A stretch of DNA of 64,000 nucleotides from Candidatus Leptovillus affinis (GTDB taxonomy: Bacteria; Chloroflexota; Anaerolineae; Promineifilales; Promineifilaceae), in contig JADIYP010000005.1 of the NCBI GenBank assembly GCA_016705235.1, positions 1-64,000 of the forward strand, in the 5' to 3' direction. The notes under the pieces were generated by a model. The model saw only the letters and a program-made list of their open reading frames with translations. It had not been told where the DNA came from and ran no database searches. The translations under genes and the position numbers were made by a program. Below, piece by piece: positions 17,295-26,657 of the stretch. Numbering within the stretch: the stretch's first letter is position 1; every line of letters begins with the position of its first letter.

Positions 17295-19736
17295 ATGCAG
17301 GAGAAAAACTTGTCGCGTATAAAAGGGTTTGGGCAGCGGCAAATTTGGTTGCCAGCAGGCATTTTGCTGCTGATGTATGCGCTGGCCCTGACCAGCCTGG
17401 GCCATTTAGCGCCAACGTTTGACGAGCAGGGCTTTATCACGCGTGGGTTGGCTTATGTGCGCGGCGAAAACCAATCCTTGCGCGTGGGCCATCCCTTGGG
17501 GCTGAATGCGCTCAATGCCGCCCTGTTAGCGTCTGACGACGCAGTACGACTGCCCACCGATGACCCGTCCTGGCTGCTGACCAGTTTTCACCGGCCGTCG
17601 GAATTGTTTTTGTGGGAGATTGGCAACGATGTGGCCCATGTGATGTTTTTGGCCCGTTTGCCAACCATCTGGCTGGGGCTGCTGCTGACGGCCGTAACCG
17701 GCCGTTGGGCCTGGGACCTGACGCGCAAACGGTGGGCTGGCTGGCTGGCGATGGCCCTGCTGGCCTTCGATCCCAACATTCTGGCCCACACCCGCCTGGC
17801 GACAACCGATTTAGGGCTGGCGGCGTTTGCCTTTTTGGCGGGTTATGGTTTGTGGCGCTTCTGGCAACGGCCGTCTCCCCTCCGCGCCACTTTCGCCGGC
17901 ATCACCTTTGGCCTGCTGCAAAACACCAAATTCACCGCCGGTCTGTTTATCCCCCTGTTTGCCCTGGTTATCCTGGTAAATTTAGGCGTTCGACTGGTGG
18001 ATTACAGCAAAAACCGTTCCTCAGCCGCCAACCCCCAGTCCATGCCGCCCAATCCCTTGTGGCTCCTGCTCATGCTGGCGGCGGCTTACGTCCTCATCGC
18101 TCCGTTGACGTTGTGGGCAGCCTATGGCTTTCAGATTGGCACGCTGCCGCCCGATTTGCCCATGCTGCCCCAGTTAAGCGGCTTCACCGTGCCGTTGTCC
18201 CATCACCTGGAGCAGTTGTTGGATATTGGCGGCCGAATGCAGCAGGCAACTCCTGCTTTCTTGCACGGCCGTTATTCCGACAGCGGCTGGTGGTATTACT
18301 TCCCGGTGGCTTTTGCGCTCAAGACGCCGCTGCCGACCCTGATTTTGCTGGTCTGGGCGGTCATCTGGCGGGTAAGGCGCTATGTAACGCCAGGGCGCGA
18401 AGGCGCAGCGGCGCAGCGTGGCGAATCGAGCGGGCGGCGGACCATGCTCCTGGATGACGCGGCGCTGCTCGTTCCGGCGCTGGGGTATTTTGCCATTGCC
18501 CTGACAACGGACATTAACCTGGGCTACCGGCACATTTTGCCGACGCTGCCATTTTTGGTTGTGTTTATGGCCACGGCCGTTTCCGCCATCCATCTTTCGC
18601 CTGCCACCACCTACAAATGGGCGTTGGGCGGCCTGATGGGCTGGCTTGTCCTCATCGCCCTTTGGATTCACCCCCATTATCTGGCCTATTTCAATGTTCT
18701 GGCAGGCGGGCCGTCTGGCGGCTGGCGTTATCTGGTGGACAGCAACCTGGACTGGGGCCAGGATTTAGCCGACCTGAAGGTCTGGATGACTGACCACGAC
18801 GTGGATCAGGTGTGGTTGAGCTATTTTGGCGAAGCACGGCCGTCTTACTACGGCATCAACTACATCGGCCTGGATAGTTGGCCGCCGCGATTGATGGACC
18901 CGGACGCACGGCCGTTTTACCCGCCAGACCCTGCGCCCGGCATCTACGCCATCAGCGCCACCAACTTGCAAGGTGTCCACTTCGCCGATCATGACGAATT
19001 TGCCTGGTTCCGGGCGCAAACGCCGGTGGCCAAAATTGGCTACAGCATATTTATTTATGACGTGAAGGAGAACGGTGACATGGTTGACGTGTCGTTAGGC
19101 GGCCTACAAATCGACGAACTAGACCCGGCCGATTTCGCCCGTTTCCAGAGTAATCGGGTGGTTTTGCACTGGTTTGATCCGGCTCAGGCGGTGCTGCTGC
19201 CGGAATCTGACAACCGCTGGGTGGTCCTACCGGCGCAGCCGACGCTGGCCGACGAATGGGGCTACACGGCCGACTGGGAGTTGGCGGCGCAAACGGCCGT
19301 CTACCGCCTCTATCGCCTGCCGCCCATGGACGACGGCCGTAAGCGGCCCCGCGTAGAATTTGCCGCAGCCGGCGGCGCGATTGGCCTGCTGAATTGGGTG
19401 GTGGACGAAACGGCCGTGCCCGCGCAGACTCTTACCGTCACAACCCACTGGTTCAAAACGTCCTCGCCGGAACCGGTCAAAATTTTCCTGCACCTTACCG
19501 ACGAGGCCGGCAACATTGTCGCCCAGTGGGATGGCCTGGGCGCGAAGTGGCAGGGCTGGCGGCCGCAAAGTCTGCTGCGCCAGACGCATGCCATCCCTTT
19601 GCCCGCTGACTTACCACCCGGCCGTTATGAGGTGCGCCTGGGGCTGTATAATCCCGAAAACGGCCGTCGCCTGCCCACCACCGCAGGCCAGGACAGCATT
19701 GTATTGGGTGACGTTCTCATCGAGTCAGCGCCCTGA
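17295..19736 (+). CDS. GT-C type membrane glycosyltransferase with C-terminal beta-sandwich module
   Basis: A protein of about 813 residues. The start is set at the ATG 17295, only seven bases after the 3-prime arm of a strong hairpin; no ribosome site is free of that hairpin, so a later start is possible. The first external loop has PTFDEQGFITRG, followed by HPLGLNALNAALL and about ten membrane spans. LVDSNLDWGQDLADL and FGEARPSYYGI repeat the landmarks of the protein at 11758, as does PGIYAISATNLQG. After the membrane region come an external domain of about 100 residues and the C-terminal module (TVTTHWFK, FLHLTDEAGNIVAQWDG, PPGRYEVRLGLYNPENGRRL). It is 43 bp from the next gene, on the same strand. 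Confidence 0.82.
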   Translation: MQEKNLSRIKGFGQRQIWLPAGILLLMYALALTSLGHLAPTFDEQGFITRGLAYVRGENQSLRVGHPLGLNALNAALLASDDAVRLPTDDPSWLLTSFHRPSELFLWEIGNDVAHVMFLARLPTIWLGLLLTAVTGRWAWDLTRKRWAGWLAMALLAFDPNILAHTRLATTDLGLAAFAFLAGYGLWRFWQRPSPLRATFAGITFGLLQNTKFTAGLFIPLFALVILVNLGVRLVDYSKNRSSAANPQSMPPNPLWLLLMLAAAYVLIAPLTLWAAYGFQIGTLPPDLPMLPQLSGFTVPLSHHLEQLLDIGGRMQQATPAFLHGRYSDSGWWYYFPVAFALKTPLPTLILLVWAVIWRVRRYVTPGREGAAAQRGESSGRRTMLLDDAALLVPALGYFAIALTTDINLGYRHILPTLPFLVVFMATAVSAIHLSPATTYKWALGGLMGWLVLIALWIHPHYLAYFNVLAGGPSGGWRYLVDSNLDWGQDLADLKVWMTDHDVDQVWLSYFGEARPSYYGINYIGLDSWPPRLMDPDARPFYPPDPAPGIYAISATNLQGVHFADHDEFAWFRAQTPVAKIGYSIFIYDVKENGDMVDVSLGGLQIDELDPADFARFQSNRVVLHWFDPAQAVLLPESDNRWVVLPAQPTLADEWGYTADWELAAQTAVYRLYRLPPMDDGRKRPRVEFAAAGGAIGLLNWVVDETAVPAQTLTVTTHWFKTSSPEPVKIFLHLTDEAGNIVAQWDGLGAKWQGWRPQSLLRQTHAIPLPADLPPGRYEVRLGLYNPENGRRLPTTAGQDSIVLGDVLIESAP

Positions 19737-19779
19737 CGGCCTGAAAAACCATCATCCACTATTGGAGTAAACCAATCCC

Positions 19780-21801
19780 TTGCGTCGATTTTTCACCTGG
19801 TCGCCCCGTTATTTTCTGCTGTTAGCCATCCTGCTGGCCGCCTGTTTGCGCCTGTGGCGTTTCAGCGAATTGCCGCCCGGCCTCTACCACGACGAAGCCT
19901 ACAACGGGCTGGACGCGCTCTCGCTTGTCCAGGGCAAGAGCTTCCCTCAGTTTTATGAAGGCTGGGAGTTGTACGCCCAGGACGCGCACGGCGACCATCC
20001 GCCCGCGCCGACCCGCTGGCCGGTGTTTTTTGAGGGCAATTACGGCCGTGAACCGCTCCACGTCTATCTCATGGCTCTGTCCATCTGGCTGTTTGGCGCA
20101 ACGCCGCAGGCCATCCGATTGGTTCCGGCGCTGGCCGGAATTTTGGCCGTTCTGACCACTTATCTGGCGGCCAAAGAACTTCTCGCGGGTGAGGACAACG
20201 CGCCCTTTTTGCGCCACGCGCCGCTGCTGGCCGCTTTTTCGCTGGCGATCTTGTACCCGGCCGTCCATTTCAGCCGCTTCGGCATTCGCCCGATGCTTTT
20301 TGTGCCGGTGGAAACCCTGACCGTTTATTTTTTCTGGCGCGGCATTCATCGTGCTGAACGCGCCGCGCCCTCATTTTTGTGGGCCGGCTTCTTTTTGGGC
20401 GTGGGCATTTACACCTATGCGGTCGCGCGGCTGTTTCCGCTGCTGTTTGTGGCCTTTGTGCCGCTGTGGTTCTGGCAAGACCGGGCGGCGCTGGCGCGTC
20501 ATGGGCGGCATGTGGCTCTGATGGCCGGCGCGTCATTGGTGACGGCGCTGCCGCTGCTGCTGTTTTTTGCCCGCTACCCCTACTTTTTTGTGTTTCGTCT
20601 GGCGTATGTGGCCAACAAAGGGTTGGGCGCGGTGGAAGGCCGCCCCTGGCTGACCTGGCTTAACAACGTGTGGCGCGTGATTGGCGGTTTGTTTTGGCAG
20701 GGGGAAAGCCATTTGCGCCACAATTTGCCCGGACGGCCGTATCTCGATCCCGTCCAGGCGGTGTTGTTTGGCGTGGGCGTGGTGGGCAACGGCCGTTTCT
20801 GGCGCAATCGGCGGCTTGTTTTCCTGTTTATCTGGCTGGGCGTCATGCTGCTGCCCACCATCCTCAGCGGCGACGCGCCGCACTTTGGCCGCATGGTGGG
20901 CATTGCCCCGGTGGCTGCCATTTTTATTGCCCTGGGCTTGGTCAAAGGTGCTCAATGGACTGCTGGGTGGGCGGCTGCCCGTTCGCTACGGGCCAAACGC
21001 TGGTTGGCGTGGGCGGTTTGGGGGCTGCTGTTGGGCGGCTCGTTGTTCTTAACCGTGCGCGATTATTTCTTCCGCTACGCCTACCATCCCCAACTGGCCG
21101 AAGCCTTTTACGTGCCCGATTGGGAAATGGGCCGTTATGCCGCCGCGCAGCCGCCGGACACGGCCGTTTACCTCACCCCGACGCAAGAAGAGATGGCTAC
21201 TATCTACTTTGCCATGGCCGACCCGGAGCGGCTGCGTAGTTACAGCGGCGGCAGCGGGCTGATTCCGGCCGGTTTGCCGGGCGCGTCGGCGTTGTATCTG
21301 GTGCGCCCGACAGACGCGGCCAGTTGGCAGGCGCTGACCGATTTTTATGCCGATTACCAGGCCGACCAGACCCGCCCCGATTTTTGGTCGCTGCTGGCTC
21401 CCGACAGCGTGGCGCAGGCCCGCCACACGGCCGTCACCACCGCCACGGCCGTGTCCTTCGCCGATACCATCCACCTGCTGGGTTGGACGGCCGTCATGGA
21501 TGGCGACCAACTGCGGCTGACGTTGGTCTGGCAGGCGCAGGCAAAAATGCCCCTGGCCTACACTGCCTTTGTTCACGTTCTGGATGCTCATGGGCAGATG
21601 GTCGCCCAGTTAGACCGGCAGCCGGCCGGTTATCCCACAACCGATTGGCGGCCTGGCGAAGTGGTGGTGGACACCTTCGCCATTACCCTGCCGGCGGAAC
21701 GGCCGTCCGGCCCCTTCACCCTGGCGACCGGTTTTTATGATCTGGCCACGCTGGCTCCGCTGGGCGAAACGGCCGTGTTAACCGAGACATGGACGCCATG
21801 A
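19780..21801 (+). CDS. GT-C type membrane glycosyltransferase with C-terminal beta-sandwich module
   Basis: A 673-residue paralogue of the protein at 13418. A TAA at 19768-19770 closes the frame upstream, so the TTG at 19780 is the first possible start; GGAG lies 12 bases before it. After the first span comes LPPGLYHDEAYNGLDAL with the acidic DE pair, then NYGREPLHVYLMAL and RLVPALAG. SRFGIRPMLFVPVETL corresponds to a segment in the paralogue. The external domain has VYLTPTQEEM. The C-terminal module reads LLGWTAVMDGDQL, TLVWQAQAK, FVHVLDAHGQMVAQLDR and WRPGEVVVD. It overlaps the next gene by 13 bases. Donor and acceptor are unknown. Confidence 0.82.
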   Translation: MRRFFTWSPRYFLLLAILLAACLRLWRFSELPPGLYHDEAYNGLDALSLVQGKSFPQFYEGWELYAQDAHGDHPPAPTRWPVFFEGNYGREPLHVYLMALSIWLFGATPQAIRLVPALAGILAVLTTYLAAKELLAGEDNAPFLRHAPLLAAFSLAILYPAVHFSRFGIRPMLFVPVETLTVYFFWRGIHRAERAAPSFLWAGFFLGVGIYTYAVARLFPLLFVAFVPLWFWQDRAALARHGRHVALMAGASLVTALPLLLFFARYPYFFVFRLAYVANKGLGAVEGRPWLTWLNNVWRVIGGLFWQGESHLRHNLPGRPYLDPVQAVLFGVGVVGNGRFWRNRRLVFLFIWLGVMLLPTILSGDAPHFGRMVGIAPVAAIFIALGLVKGAQWTAGWAAARSLRAKRWLAWAVWGLLLGGSLFLTVRDYFFRYAYHPQLAEAFYVPDWEMGRYAAAQPPDTAVYLTPTQEEMATIYFAMADPERLRSYSGGSGLIPAGLPGASALYLVRPTDAASWQALTDFYADYQADQTRPDFWSLLAPDSVAQARHTAVTTATAVSFADTIHLLGWTAVMDGDQLRLTLVWQAQAKMPLAYTAFVHVLDAHGQMVAQLDRQPAGYPTTDWRPGEVVVDTFAITLPAERPSGPFTLATGFYDLATLAPLGETAVLTETWTP

Positions 21802-23705
21802 GCGCACAAACCATCGACAAACTCAGCCAATTTGGGCGGCGCTGGGGCATTGTCCTGGTGCTGGTTTTGGCGGCGCTGCTGCTGGCCGGGTATCAGGCCA
21901 CTGCCCAACGCCTGAACGGCGGTGTCTGGAGCGCGCCGCTGGACGACGCCTGGATTCATTTCCAATTTGCCCGCAATCTCAGCCAGGGGAACGGCTTTAG
22001 CTACATACCCGGCGTGCCGTCGCCCGGTTCAACGGCCCCCTTGTGGACGCTGCTCTTGGCGGCTGTTGGTCTATTCACTGAAGAGTTTATGCTGCCGGCG
22101 CTGCTGCTCAGCGCGGCGTTTTTTTTAGTGACCATCTGGCTGACATACCGGTTGACGCTGGCCATTAGCGACGATTGGGGCGCGGCCCTGCTGGCCGCCG
22201 GGGCTTTGGCGGTTACCGGGCGCATGGCCTGGGCCAGTTGGTCGGCCATGGAAGTGACGCTGTTTACCGCGCTGAGCGTGGGCGCGGTGTGGGCCTATCA
22301 GCGGCGGGGATTGGATGGGCGCACGGCCGTGCTCTTTGCCCTCGCCAGCCAGACCCGGCCGGAAGGGCACGTCTTGTTTGCTCTGGCGGTGGCGGATGCG
22401 CTGCTCGCCTGGCGCTGGCCGTATGCGGCGAAACGGCCGTCTACCTCCTGGCGCGGCTTGTTGGCGGCTACGGCCGTCTACGGCCTGATCCAGCTTCCCT
22501 ATGCCCTGTTCAGTCTCTCGGTGACCGGACGGCCGCTGCCAAACACCTTCTACGCCAAAGCGCGTCAGGCGGATTGGTACAGTTGGCGCACCCTGAAGGA
22601 AACGCTGCTCATCCATTGGCAGGATAATTTCCTGGCTTTGCTGCTGCTGCCCTTTGCCCTGCCGACGTTGTGGCGGCGCAATCGGTTGGTGGGCGGCTGG
22701 CTGGTGGGTCTGTTTCTGCTGCTGCCGTTTATTGTGCCGTTTTTGTGGCATCACGGCCGTTACACCATGCCCCTCATCCCTTTCCAGATGATTGCGGCCG
22801 CGGTGGGGCTGCATTGGCTGGCGGGGAAACTGCGCCGAACGCGGCGAGCCGTCTGGCTGGGGGTGGGCGGGCTGCTGCTGGTCGCCGGTTTGTGGCGCGC
22901 GCCGTATTGGGCCGGGATGTTGGGGTATAACGGCCGTGAAATTCTGGACATCGACGTGGCTCTGGGTGAGTGGCTGGCGGCCAACATTCCCGCCGACGAG
23001 GTTGTGGCCATCGACGACATTGGGGCGATTGTCTTTTTGGGGCCGCGCCCGATTGTGGACCTGCACGGGCTGGTGTCGCCGGAGATGTGGCCGGTGCTGG
23101 ACGACGCCGATCCGGCGACGGCCGAACTGCGGTTTTTGGCGGGGCAAGACGTGGGCTATCTGGCGGTTTTCCCCGGCTGGCACCCATTGTTGGTGAGTGA
23201 TCCGGCCGTTGCCCGGCCGGTGCAGCGCTTTACCACGGCCACGCACTCCATTATTTTTGGGCAGGAGGCGGTGGTTTACCAGATGGATTGGCCGTATCGG
23301 CGGGAAATTGCCCCGCAGGTGGCGCAAACGGCCGTGCTGGGCGAGGTGATCCGCCTGCGAGGGTATGATTGGCAGCCGGAAACCGACCGCCTGAACCTGA
23401 CGTTGTATTGGGAGAGCCTGACGGCCGTGGCCGAAAATTACAAGGTTTTCATTCATGTAACCAATGAAAACGGCGACATCATTGCCCAGGCAGATCGCCT
23501 GCCGGTGAATGGCTTAGCGCCTACCTGGCGCTGGCAGCCGGGCGATCTGGTGCGCGACCCATACCAGATTTCGCTGCCGCCCGATCTGCCGCCGGGCCGT
23601 TATGGGGTGCGGGTGGGGCTGTATACGGAGGAAAACGGCCGTCTCCCCATCACCAATGGCCCCACAGCGGCCGATGCGATTGATCTGCTGGTGTGGACGA
23701 GATAG
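21789..23705 (+). CDS. GT-C type membrane glycosyltransferase with C-terminal beta-sandwich module
   Basis: A 638-residue polytopic protein whose start overlaps the previous gene (ATG 21789 or 21798). The first external loop has LDDAWIHFQFARNL, so the acidic pair is DD instead of DE. It is followed by PSPGSTAPLWTLLL, a pattern known from other GT-C proteins of the family 39/85 type. SQTRPEGHVLF and PLPNTFYAKA are also typical. Around residues 390-490 an external domain holds DDIGAIVFLGPRPIVDLHG. The last 120 residues are the shared module (LRGYDWQPETDRL, TLYWESL, FIHVTNENGDIIAQADRLP, PPGRYGVRVGLYTEENG). It is the last gene of this plus-strand run and converges with the YfhO-like gene 17 bp away. 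Confidence 0.82.
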   Translation: MDAMSAQTIDKLSQFGRRWGIVLVLVLAALLLAGYQATAQRLNGGVWSAPLDDAWIHFQFARNLSQGNGFSYIPGVPSPGSTAPLWTLLLAAVGLFTEEFMLPALLLSAAFFLVTIWLTYRLTLAISDDWGAALLAAGALAVTGRMAWASWSAMEVTLFTALSVGAVWAYQRRGLDGRTAVLFALASQTRPEGHVLFALAVADALLAWRWPYAAKRPSTSWRGLLAATAVYGLIQLPYALFSLSVTGRPLPNTFYAKARQADWYSWRTLKETLLIHWQDNFLALLLLPFALPTLWRRNRLVGGWLVGLFLLLPFIVPFLWHHGRYTMPLIPFQMIAAAVGLHWLAGKLRRTRRAVWLGVGGLLLVAGLWRAPYWAGMLGYNGREILDIDVALGEWLAANIPADEVVAIDDIGAIVFLGPRPIVDLHGLVSPEMWPVLDDADPATAELRFLAGQDVGYLAVFPGWHPLLVSDPAVARPVQRFTTATHSIIFGQEAVVYQMDWPYRREIAPQVAQTAVLGEVIRLRGYDWQPETDRLNLTLYWESLTAVAENYKVFIHVTNENGDIIAQADRLPVNGLAPTWRWQPGDLVRDPYQISLPPDLPPGRYGVRVGLYTEENGRLPITNGPTAADAIDLLVWTR

Positions 23706-23721
23706 AGAGTTCTGGTCTATC

Positions 23722-26475
23722 TCATTTTCGCCAGAGGATGACCAGCGCGATGAGGCTGGCGAGCAGGGTGAGGGCGCTGACCGCGGCAGCAAAGATAAAA
23801 TCGGGAGGGCGGAAGGTGAACACGGCCGTATGCTCCCCCGCCGGTAGATAAATGGCGCGTACCAGCGTATTTGCCTGGTAAACTGGCGTCGCCTGGCCAT
23901 CCAGGGTGGCGCGCCAGCCGGGGTAGTAGGTGTCCGACAGCACCAGGAAGCCATCGGTGTCGGTAACGGCCGTGATCGTCACCTGATTGAGGCCATAGTT
24001 GGTGATGGCGATGTTGGCGGCGGCGTTGGCCGGCTGTCCCAGGCCCGGCGGTGGGGCTTGACCCATCAGCTCCAGAATGACCAGTTGGTCAAGGTCGTCG
24101 GCTTGGGCGAGAACGGCCGTGTGTCCCTCGGCCACGTTCTCCACAACCAGCGCTTGCGGCACAAAGTAGGCGCGTTCAAACGCCCCCGGACTGCGGTAAA
24201 TCTGCGATTTGCCATCCTCGAAGACCAGATTGGGGCGCGGCAGATAGGCGGTGCGGAAGGCGATACGGCCGTTGTCGTCGGTTCCTATTTGCATTTCCCC
24301 ATTTCCCGCATAACTCACCTCAAAAAGAAAATCGCGCCCCCATTCAGACGGAAAGGCTTCAAAGTTGAAGGCATTCCAGGCGTTGGGGGACGCAGATGCA
24401 GCTTCCAGGTCGCTGTGCGCCAGTTCCAGCACGCCATCGGCAGTGAAAATGCGCCCGGTGATAACGCCGTCGGCGGTTGGCGACGGCCGTAACCAGACAT
24501 CGAGCCGGAACAGCCCCGCATCCGGCATGGGCAAGTTCTGGCGGACAGGGACGTCCGGCGCGAGCGGCTGCCAGCGGGTCGCCGTTTCCTGGGCCGGTCC
24601 GGCGGCCGGTTCCACCGCCCAGGCATTTTTGGTGGTGACGGTGTAGCGGGCGTTGATGGCGTCGAGCAGCGGCGAATTCAGGCCGCGCAGCGGCATCAGG
24701 AAGCGGCCAAAGCGAATGGCGCTTTCCCCTTCGGCCAAATTGACATAATCGGCGGTGCGCTGCCAGATGCCCGGTTCGTAGCCGCTGACATTGGCGATTT
24801 GGTCAACCAGCGATGTGTTGGGTGAGTAGACAATGCTTTCCGCCGGGGTGACAATGCGGTAGGCCGTGGGATCGGTGTGCAAGAAATCGGCGACGGCCGT
24901 TTGCCCAAACCAATCGTCCATGGAAGCGATGGTATTGTAATCGTGGCCAAACCAGAACAAATCCGCCACCACGCACACCAGTGTCAGGGTCACAAACAGG
25001 CGCGGCGAAATCCGGTTGGCGAGGCGGGCGGCAATCAGGCTGACGGCTGCCAGCAAGAAGGCGGCGGCGGCGATTGTTTGCGGCCGCAAGTAAGCCCAGA
25101 TGCGGCCGACGTCGGCGCGGTAGACCCAAAAATAAATCCCGGCAAGCGCGATGAGTGTCAGGCTGATGAAGAGCAGGGGGAGAAACGGCCGTTTCCCCGG
25201 CACGCCATCGGGCTGCTGCAACCGATCGACACTCACCGCCGCCAGTACTGCCACGCCAACCACCGTCAGGAAAATCGCGCGGCTGGGGAACAGGCCGCTA
25301 AACACCGGCAAGATGCTCAGCGGCCAATAGACCGGCGTGCGCAGCGCCCACAACAACCCGAGCGCCGCCCAAACCGAGAAAAAAACTGTCCAGCGGTCGC
25401 GGCGCAGCCAGAGGGCCAAACCGGCCAACAGCAGGGGCATGAGGCCCAGATAAAACGCCGTTTCATTGTAGTTTTGTGGTCCCCACCAGTTGTTGTGCGC
25501 CGGATTGCCAAAAAAATTGGGCACAACCATCACCACGAGCCGACCCCACAGGGAAAAATCGAGCGCCTGGGCGTAGGTCATGGGCTGGCGGTGGGTGTGG
25601 GCGAGGTAGTTGAAGGCGGGCAGGGCCTGGATGAGAGCCACGGCCGTGCCGATGCCCAGCGTCAGCAGCAGCGGCAGCGCGACCAGCCCACGCTGCGGAC
25701 CTCGCGTCTGCACAGCCAGCGGCCAAAGCCGCCAAACCAAATAGACGCCCACCGTCAGGCTGGTGAACAGGGTCCAATTCCAATGGCCGCCCAGCCAGGG
25801 TAGGGCGAAGACCAGCCCGGCAATGATGCTGAGGGAAAGAATGCGGCGTCGGGAAACGGCCGTATACCCATCTTGCGCCTCCAGGTGATAGGCGATCCGC
25901 TCGACCAGCCACAATTGCAGCGGCAGCCAGAGAACGGCCGCCTGTACCACCTGCCACTCCAACCAGACCACCATCAGCCCGTTAAAGGTATAAATCACTG
26001 CGCCCACAAAGGCCGCCGCCGTGGATAAGCGAATCTGCCGCAGGTAGGCGAGCATGAACAGCGCGCCTAAGATCATTTGCAAGATGACGGTGGCGTCGAC
26101 GGCCGTGGCCAGCGGCAGGGCGTAATACAGCAGACTGAGCGGATACCACAAACCAGCCTGCGTGTTGTAGGTAAACGGGTAGCCGGTGAACACATACGGA
26201 TTCCAAAGCGGATATTCGCCGCTGCGCAGGGATTCGGTCATGAATTGTTTGACGGGCAGAATGTAGTTCACCACGTCATGCAGGGCAAAATTATGCACCG
26301 TGACGCTCTGGTTGGCTTTTTGCCAGGGCGGCCACGCCTCGGAAACGATGTCCAGCGGGGCAAGTATCTTGTTGGGCGACAAAGCGGGGGCGACAAAAAG
26401 CAAAATCAGGCCGATCAGGCCGATTATTGCCAGAATATTCGTATAGCGCCGCACATTGGATTGTTCTTCAGACAT
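23722..26475 (-). CDS. YfhO-family membrane protein
   Basis: A 917-residue protein of the YfhO family, multi-spanning proteins linked in Gram-positive bacteria to glycosylation of lipoteichoic acids. The N-terminal part has the pattern SEAWPPWQK then VNYILPVKQF, GEYPLWNPYVFTGYPF and AGLWYPLSLLYY, characteristic of the family. About a dozen membrane spans follow, then a large external region with PSLVDQIANVSGYEPG-like text (seen as NTSLVDQIANVSGY). The end is YYPGWRATLDGQ, AIYLPAGEHTAVFTFRPP and a last span. AGGAAA lies four bases before the ATG. It is divergent from the next glycosyltransferase, with a dispersed repeat between them. A role in sugar transfer to surface polymers is inference from family and neighbours. 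Confidence 0.85.
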   Translation of the reverse strand: MSEEQSNVRRYTNILAIIGLIGLILLFVAPALSPNKILAPLDIVSEAWPPWQKANQSVTVHNFALHDVVNYILPVKQFMTESLRSGEYPLWNPYVFTGYPFTYNTQAGLWYPLSLLYYALPLATAVDATVILQMILGALFMLAYLRQIRLSTAAAFVGAVIYTFNGLMVVWLEWQVVQAAVLWLPLQLWLVERIAYHLEAQDGYTAVSRRRILSLSIIAGLVFALPWLGGHWNWTLFTSLTVGVYLVWRLWPLAVQTRGPQRGLVALPLLLTLGIGTAVALIQALPAFNYLAHTHRQPMTYAQALDFSLWGRLVVMVVPNFFGNPAHNNWWGPQNYNETAFYLGLMPLLLAGLALWLRRDRWTVFFSVWAALGLLWALRTPVYWPLSILPVFSGLFPSRAIFLTVVGVAVLAAVSVDRLQQPDGVPGKRPFLPLLFISLTLIALAGIYFWVYRADVGRIWAYLRPQTIAAAAFLLAAVSLIAARLANRISPRLFVTLTLVCVVADLFWFGHDYNTIASMDDWFGQTAVADFLHTDPTAYRIVTPAESIVYSPNTSLVDQIANVSGYEPGIWQRTADYVNLAEGESAIRFGRFLMPLRGLNSPLLDAINARYTVTTKNAWAVEPAAGPAQETATRWQPLAPDVPVRQNLPMPDAGLFRLDVWLRPSPTADGVITGRIFTADGVLELAHSDLEAASASPNAWNAFNFEAFPSEWGRDFLFEVSYAGNGEMQIGTDDNGRIAFRTAYLPRPNLVFEDGKSQIYRSPGAFERAYFVPQALVVENVAEGHTAVLAQADDLDQLVILELMGQAPPPGLGQPANAAANIAITNYGLNQVTITAVTDTDGFLVLSDTYYPGWRATLDGQATPVYQANTLVRAIYLPAGEHTAVFTFRPPDFIFAAAVSALTLLASLIALVILWRK

Positions 26476-26558
26476 CGTTTTCCTGTTATTGCGTTACAAA
26501 GTGGGCAATTATACCGTTAGTTTTCGGGATGGAGAGAAGAAGATAGAATATCGGCATG

Positions 26559-26642
26559 GTAACTGTTCAGGTTTCTCTAGCCAGACCCCAAGGGTTTGAT
26601 GCTCAAATAATCCAAATTCTCAAGGGCAAACCCTTGGGGTCT
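26559..26642 (-). repeat. Dispersed inverted-repeat element, minus orientation, in a divergent promoter gap
   Basis: GTAACTGTTCAGGTTTCTCT (the element tail, inverted) is followed by AGACCCCAAGGGTTTG (26583) and CAAACCCTTGGGGTCT (ending 26642). It fills much of the gap between two divergent genes, so here it cannot be a plain terminator. Confidence 0.9.
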
Positions 26643-26657
26643 TTATAGTTACACGGC

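Noticed and set aside
22125..23456. Minus-strand ORF of 443 codons inside a glycosyltransferase gene
   Set aside because: Rich in Q, R, P and H with no hydrophobic or domain pattern; the sense frame has clear family features.
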